A stretch of DNA of 64,000 nucleotides. Source: CAXNKH01 sp049296795 (GTDB lineage: Bacteria > Pseudomonadota > Gammaproteobacteria > Burkholderiales > Burkholderiaceae_C). Both the position numbers and the translations under genes were made by a program. Positions 60,393-64,000 of this stretch are shown piece by piece; position 1 is the first letter of the stretch, and each line of letters begins with the position of its first letter. A model generated the notes under the pieces. That model saw only the letters and a list, made by a program, of their open reading frames with translations. It searched no databases and was not told the origin of the DNA. The DNA is taken from contig JBAQTC010000009.1 in the NCBI GenBank assembly GCA_049296795.1, forward strand, positions 62,001-126,000. Direction: 5' to 3'.

Positions 60393-61295
60393 TCAAGCGG
60401 TCAACCGGCTTAGCGCTTCCTGGTATTTGGCCGCCGTCTGTTCGATCACTTCGCGCGGCAACTGCGGCGCCGGCGGCGATTTGTTCCAAGGCTGTCCTTT
60501 GACATGCACCTGCTCTAACCAATCACGCAGAAACTGCTTGTCATAACTCGGCGGATTACGGCCTTGGGCCAAACTCTCTTGATACGATTCGAGCGGCCAG
60601 TAGCGCGAAGAATCGGGCGTGAGTACCTCGTCCATCAGCACCAGCGTGCCGTCACTGTCCAGACCAAACTCAAATTTGGTGTCGGCAATGATGATGCCTT
60701 TGCTCAGAGCGAACTCGCTGGCCGCTTGGTAAATGGCGATGGAGATATCGCGAATGCGGCTGGCCAAATCCAAGCCAATCATGTCGACCGTGCGCTCGAA
60801 CGTGATGTTCTCGTCGTGCTCACCCATCTCGGCCTTGGCTGCAGGCGTATAGATCGGCTCGGGTAGCCGAGAAGCGTTCTTCAGCCCCGCGGGCAACTTG
60901 ACCCCGCAGACCGATTGGCTGACCTGGTACTCGGCCCAGCCACTGCCGGCCAAATAACCCCGCACCACGGCCTCGACCAGCACCGGCTTGAGCCGCTTAA
61001 CCAGCATGGAGCGCCCGTGAACCTGGGCTACTTCAGCCGGACTCACCACGCTTTCGGGGGCCTGTCCCGTCAGGTGGATAGGGCATAAATTGAGGCGGGC
61101 TATTCTGTCAAACCAGAACAAGGCCATGGTCGTGAGCAACTCACCTTTGCCCGGTATCGATTCACCCATGATGACGTCATAAGCGCTGATGCGGTCGGAC
61201 GCCACCATCAAAATGCGGTCGTCGCTGACCGCATAGTTGTCGCGTACTTTTCCGCGCGCCAACAGGGGAAGAGATGTCAGCGTGGAGGTGTGCAT
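60393..61295 (-). CDS. purC: SAICAR synthase
   Basis: The 300-residue protein has the long PurC type: GKVRDNYAVSDDRILMVASD at the start, and later VLMDEVLTPDSSRYW and DKQFLRDW. It joins aspartate to CAIR with ATP. It is downstream of fba, 12 bases apart, and converges on cnoX. Together with purE and purK, purC gives three consecutive purine steps in this region. Confidence 0.96.
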   Translation of the reverse strand: MHTSTLTSLPLLARGKVRDNYAVSDDRILMVASDRISAYDVIMGESIPGKGELLTTMALFWFDRIARLNLCPIHLTGQAPESVVSPAEVAQVHGRSMLVKRLKPVLVEAVVRGYLAGSGWAEYQVSQSVCGVKLPAGLKNASRLPEPIYTPAAKAEMGEHDENITFERTVDMIGLDLASRIRDISIAIYQAASEFALSKGIIIADTKFEFGLDSDGTLVLMDEVLTPDSSRYWPLESYQESLAQGRNPPSYDKQFLRDWLEQVHVKGQPWNKSPPAPQLPREVIEQTAAKYQEALSRLTA

Positions 61296-61307
61296 CGGCG
61301 GGCCAGC

Positions 61308-62372
61308 TCAGTTCACCAGCTGGGCCAGCTCGCCGCGCTCATACTGAGCGGCCATCACTTGCAAGCTTCGGCCCCTGATTTTGCTGCCTTGGCCTTCGCA
61401 ACCAAACTGTTGGTACCGCTGCAGACAAATTTTCTTGGCCGCTTCGCGCGCCGGCTTGAGCCATTCTCGGGCGTCGAATTTCTCTGGGTTTTGCGCCAGG
61501 AATTGACGCACGGCAGCGGTCATGGCCAAACGGATGTCGGTGTCAATGTTGATCTTGCGAACGCCAAACTTGATGGCTTTCTGAATTTCTTCCACCGGAA
61601 CGCCGTAGGTTTCTTTCATGTTGCCACCAAACTCACGAATGATGGCCAACAGGTCTTGCGGCACGCTGCTCGATCCGTGCATCACCAAGTGGGTATTGGG
61701 AATTCGTTGGTTGATGGCCATGATGCGATCAATCGCCAAGATGTCGCCGGTGGGCTTGCGCGTGAACTTGTAAGCACCGTGGCTGGTTCCAATCGCAATG
61801 GCCAAGGCGTCGAGATGCGTGCGCTTGACGAAATCGGCCGCTTGCTCGGGGTCGGTCAACAATTGGTCGCGCGTCATGACGGCGTCGGTGCCATGGCCGT
61901 CTTCCTTGTCGCCCTGCATGGTTTCCAGGCTACCCAAGCAGCCGAGCTCACCTTCGACCGTGATGCCCAGGCGGTGCGCCATATCGACCACTTTCTTGGT
62001 CACATGAACGTTGTAGTCGTAGTCGGCAATGGTTTTGCCATCAGCCATCAGCGAGCCGTCCATCATCACCGAGCTGAAGCCCAGATCAATGGCGCCCTGG
62101 CACACTTCGGGACTTTGACCGTGGTCTTGGTGCATCACCACCGGAATGCTGGGGTAGCTCTCAACGGCAGCCTGTATCAAGTGCTTCAAAAACCCCTCGC
62201 CCGCGTATTTGCGGGCACCGGCACTGGCTTGCAAGATGACGGGCGCACCGGTTTCTTTGGCCGCTTCCATCACCGCTTGGACCTGCTCCAGGTTGTTGAC
62301 GTTGAAGGCCGGAATGCCGTAGCCGTTCTCGGCGGCGTGATCCAAAAGTTCGCGCATCGAAACGAGTGCCAT
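61308..62372 (-). CDS. fba: Class II fructose-1,6-bisphosphate aldolase
   Basis: The 354-residue zinc enzyme has zinc and substrate motifs HQDHGQSPEVCQ, GELGCLGS and HGSSSVPQ with NIDTDIR near the C-terminus. It cleaves fructose-1,6-bisphosphate or condenses triose phosphates. The sequence belongs to the long type IIB/Calvin-type subfamily seen in betaproteobacteria. It lies downstream of pyk with a 112-base gap. Confidence 0.95.
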   Translation of the reverse strand: MALVSMRELLDHAAENGYGIPAFNVNNLEQVQAVMEAAKETGAPVILQASAGARKYAGEGFLKHLIQAAVESYPSIPVVMHQDHGQSPEVCQGAIDLGFSSVMMDGSLMADGKTIADYDYNVHVTKKVVDMAHRLGITVEGELGCLGSLETMQGDKEDGHGTDAVMTRDQLLTDPEQAADFVKRTHLDALAIAIGTSHGAYKFTRKPTGDILAIDRIMAINQRIPNTHLVMHGSSSVPQDLLAIIREFGGNMKETYGVPVEEIQKAIKFGVRKINIDTDIRLAMTAAVRQFLAQNPEKFDAREWLKPAREAAKKICLQRYQQFGCEGQGSKIRGRSLQVMAAQYERGELAQLVN

Positions 62373-62484
62373 GGGGTGTCCTTAAAAATAGGAAAAGAAT
62401 CGAAGGCGAATTTTACTTGTCTTGCGCCAACCGCACCGGATTTAATCCGTTCAAGGCTGTACCGGGCTATGCGCCACGGCGCGT

Positions 62485-63918
62485 TCAGGAAACGCGGCAG
62501 ATTTTCATCATATTGGTTCCGCCAGGTGAACCCATGGGTTCGCCGCACGTGATGGCATAGACATCGCCTTTTTGCACGATGCCACGGTGCTTTAGGTGCT
62601 GCTCGGCTTGCGCCAGCGCCGTATCGCGGTCGGCACTGGCGTCCATCAGCAGTGGACGCACATTGCGGTACAGCGCCATTTTGCGCTGGGTCGCCACTTT
62701 GGGTGTCAGCGCATAAATTGGGATATGGACCAGCTGCCGACTCATCCAGAGTGCGGTCGAACCACTGGAGGTCAAGGCCACGATGGCTTTGGCACCGAGG
62801 TGGTAGGCCGTGAACAAAGCCCCCATGGCGATCGACTGGTCAATTCGCTCGAAAGTCTTGCCCATGAAATCGGCGTCCAGGCTCACGTCCTGAGCCGCTT
62901 CAGCTGCCAGACAAATATTGGCCATTTCCAACACCGTTTCCAGCGGGTATTTGCCAGCTGCGGTTTCGGCCGACAGCATCACGGCATCGGTTCCGTCGAG
63001 CACGGCGTTGGCCACGTCGCTGACTTCGGCCCGAGTAGGAACTGGGTTGTTGATCATGGATTCCATCATGTGGGTCGCCGTGATCACCACTTTGTCCATC
63101 TCTCTGGCCATTTTGATCATGCGTTTTTGCAAAGCCGGCACCGCCGCGTTGCCCACTTCAATTGCCAGATCGCCGCGTGCCACCATGATGCCATCGCTGA
63201 CTTTAAGGATTTCTTCCAGTCGCGGAATCGCTTCGGCGCGCTCAATTTTGGCTATCAAATGCGGTTTATGCTGGTACTCAGCTCCCGCCACATTGCACAG
63301 CTGGCGCGCCATTTCCATGTCGGTGGCGTTCTGCGGAAAACTCACGGCCACGTAATCGGCCTGAAAAGCCATTGCCGTTTTGATGTCCTCCATGTCCTTG
63401 GCCGTCAACGCCGGCGCGGTCAGCCCGCCGCCTTGTTTGTTGATTCCTTTGTTGTTGGACAACTCGCCGCCGATTTTCACCCGTGCGTGAACCGCTTCGC
63501 CTTCAACAAACTCAACCGTCATCACGATCAGTCCATCATTGAGCAACAAAACATCGCCGGGCTTGAGATCTCGCGGCAAATCCTTGTAATCAAGCCCGAC
63601 GGCCTGTTCGTTGCCGAGTTCGGTGCGCGCCGCATCGAGAATAAATTTTTGCCCCGATTGCAACAGCACCTTGCCGTCGGCAAATTTACCAACCCGGATT
63701 TTCGGGCCTTGCAAATCAGCCATGATGGCCACTTCGCGGCCGACTTTCTGCGCAGCTTCTCGCACCAAGCGCGCCCGGTCGATGTGGTCCTGGGCTTTGC
63801 CATGGCTGAAATTGAGCCGGACCACGTTGACCCCGGCCTGAATCAGCTGTTCAAGCATGGCGGGGTCGCTCGATGCGGGGCCCAGGGTGGCAACAATTTT
63901 GATGGCGCTTAAAGTCAT
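62485..63918 (-). CDS. pyk: Pyruvate kinase
   Basis: The 477-residue protein starts MTLSAIKIVATLGPASSD and has the substrate signature IMVARGDLAIEVG with active-site Lys in LIAKIERAEAIP. It makes pyruvate and ATP from PEP and ADP. ATG 63916-63918 is the conserved start; the open frame upstream is not family-like. The last 82 bases of the window are its upstream region, in which I see no clear promoter. Confidence 0.96.
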   Translation of the reverse strand: MTLSAIKIVATLGPASSDPAMLEQLIQAGVNVVRLNFSHGKAQDHIDRARLVREAAQKVGREVAIMADLQGPKIRVGKFADGKVLLQSGQKFILDAARTELGNEQAVGLDYKDLPRDLKPGDVLLLNDGLIVMTVEFVEGEAVHARVKIGGELSNNKGINKQGGGLTAPALTAKDMEDIKTAMAFQADYVAVSFPQNATDMEMARQLCNVAGAEYQHKPHLIAKIERAEAIPRLEEILKVSDGIMVARGDLAIEVGNAAVPALQKRMIKMAREMDKVVITATHMMESMINNPVPTRAEVSDVANAVLDGTDAVMLSAETAAGKYPLETVLEMANICLAAEAAQDVSLDADFMGKTFERIDQSIAMGALFTAYHLGAKAIVALTSSGSTALWMSRQLVHIPIYALTPKVATQRKMALYRNVRPLLMDASADRDTALAQAEQHLKHRGIVQKGDVYAITCGEPMGSPGGTNMMKICRVS

Positions 63919-64000
63919 TTTCGTATTCCAATTTCTATTCAATGGCAACCGGCTTGAGTTTGATTTCGATGACAACTCAGCCAGGTTGCGCAGTGTTTCA

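Noticed and set aside
62373..62484. Terminator between pyk and fba
   Set aside because: GCGCC/GGCGC has only a two-base loop and no T-run follows; CGGATTTAATCCG is a palindrome but too short-looped to be a good terminator.

Overview
The window reads as chromosomal DNA of a betaproteobacterium, most likely Burkholderiales of the Comamonadaceae type (Rhodoferax/Polaromonas-like). This is inferred from the three Bug-type solute receptors, the split pntAA-pntAb-pntB transhydrogenase, the purE-purK-tsaC and fba/pyk neighbourhoods, and protein signatures; no search was possible. Most genes sit in GC-rich DNA. A hand count of one 60-base line in uvrA gave 63% GC, while three sampled lines in the 28.6-31.9 kb segment gave 45-53%.

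Layout. 0-8.3 kb: the end of a patatin-like lipase, corA, a fadD-mtn pair, pntAA-pntAb-pntB and a Nudix hydrolase. 8.3-26.5 kb: one long minus-strand catabolic stretch. In transcription order it holds a Tat-exported branched-chain-type binding protein, livH, a single-polypeptide LivM-LivG-LivF fusion, a repeat island, cupin, a ThDP enzyme, an SDR, a leaderless periplasmic-binding-fold protein, two Bug receptors, a flavoprotein, tcuA, tcuB, a class II aldolase, a lactonase-like amidohydrolase and a 2-hydroxyacid dehydrogenase. 26.5-28.6 kb: mnmA translationally coupled to two YeeE/YedE sulfur-transport genes. 28.6-31.9 kb: a lower-GC segment with a GNAT protein, a VOC protein, 3-dehydroshikimate dehydratase, an HPPD-like protein and a 5'-truncated type II dehydroquinase that abuts ssb.

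31.9-48.1 kb: ssb, an MFS transporter and uvrA, then a roughly 850-bp cluster of hairpin repeats. After that come a Bug receptor, pyrF, an EamA permease, vanB-vanA, thpR, a secreted hydrolase, a degenerate family-4 uracil-DNA glycosylase, rimI, tsaB, a second EamA permease and dacB. 48.2-56.5 kb: a MATE pump, a PaaI-like thioesterase divergent from a MarR regulator with two palindromic operators, a ketopantoate-reductase-like gene, a second ThDP enzyme with an aldehyde dehydrogenase, and a divergent FAD hydroxylase. 56.5-64 kb: another hairpin repeat island, tsaC/sua5, purK, purE, cnoX, purC, fba and pyk.

How it fits together. Housekeeping blocks (NADPH balance, purines, glycolysis, DNA repair, tRNA modification) alternate with catabolic modules for carboxylic and aromatic acids. 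VanAB and the dehydroshikimate dehydratase both lead to protocatechuate. The tcuAB block suggests oxidation of a tricarballylate-like or other polycarboxylic acid. The least explained content is a family of five hairpin units at 21.3, 37.1 and 56.5 kb. Their stem sequences differ in compensating ways while the unpaired purine-rich motifs stay the same, which points to a selected DNA or RNA structure.
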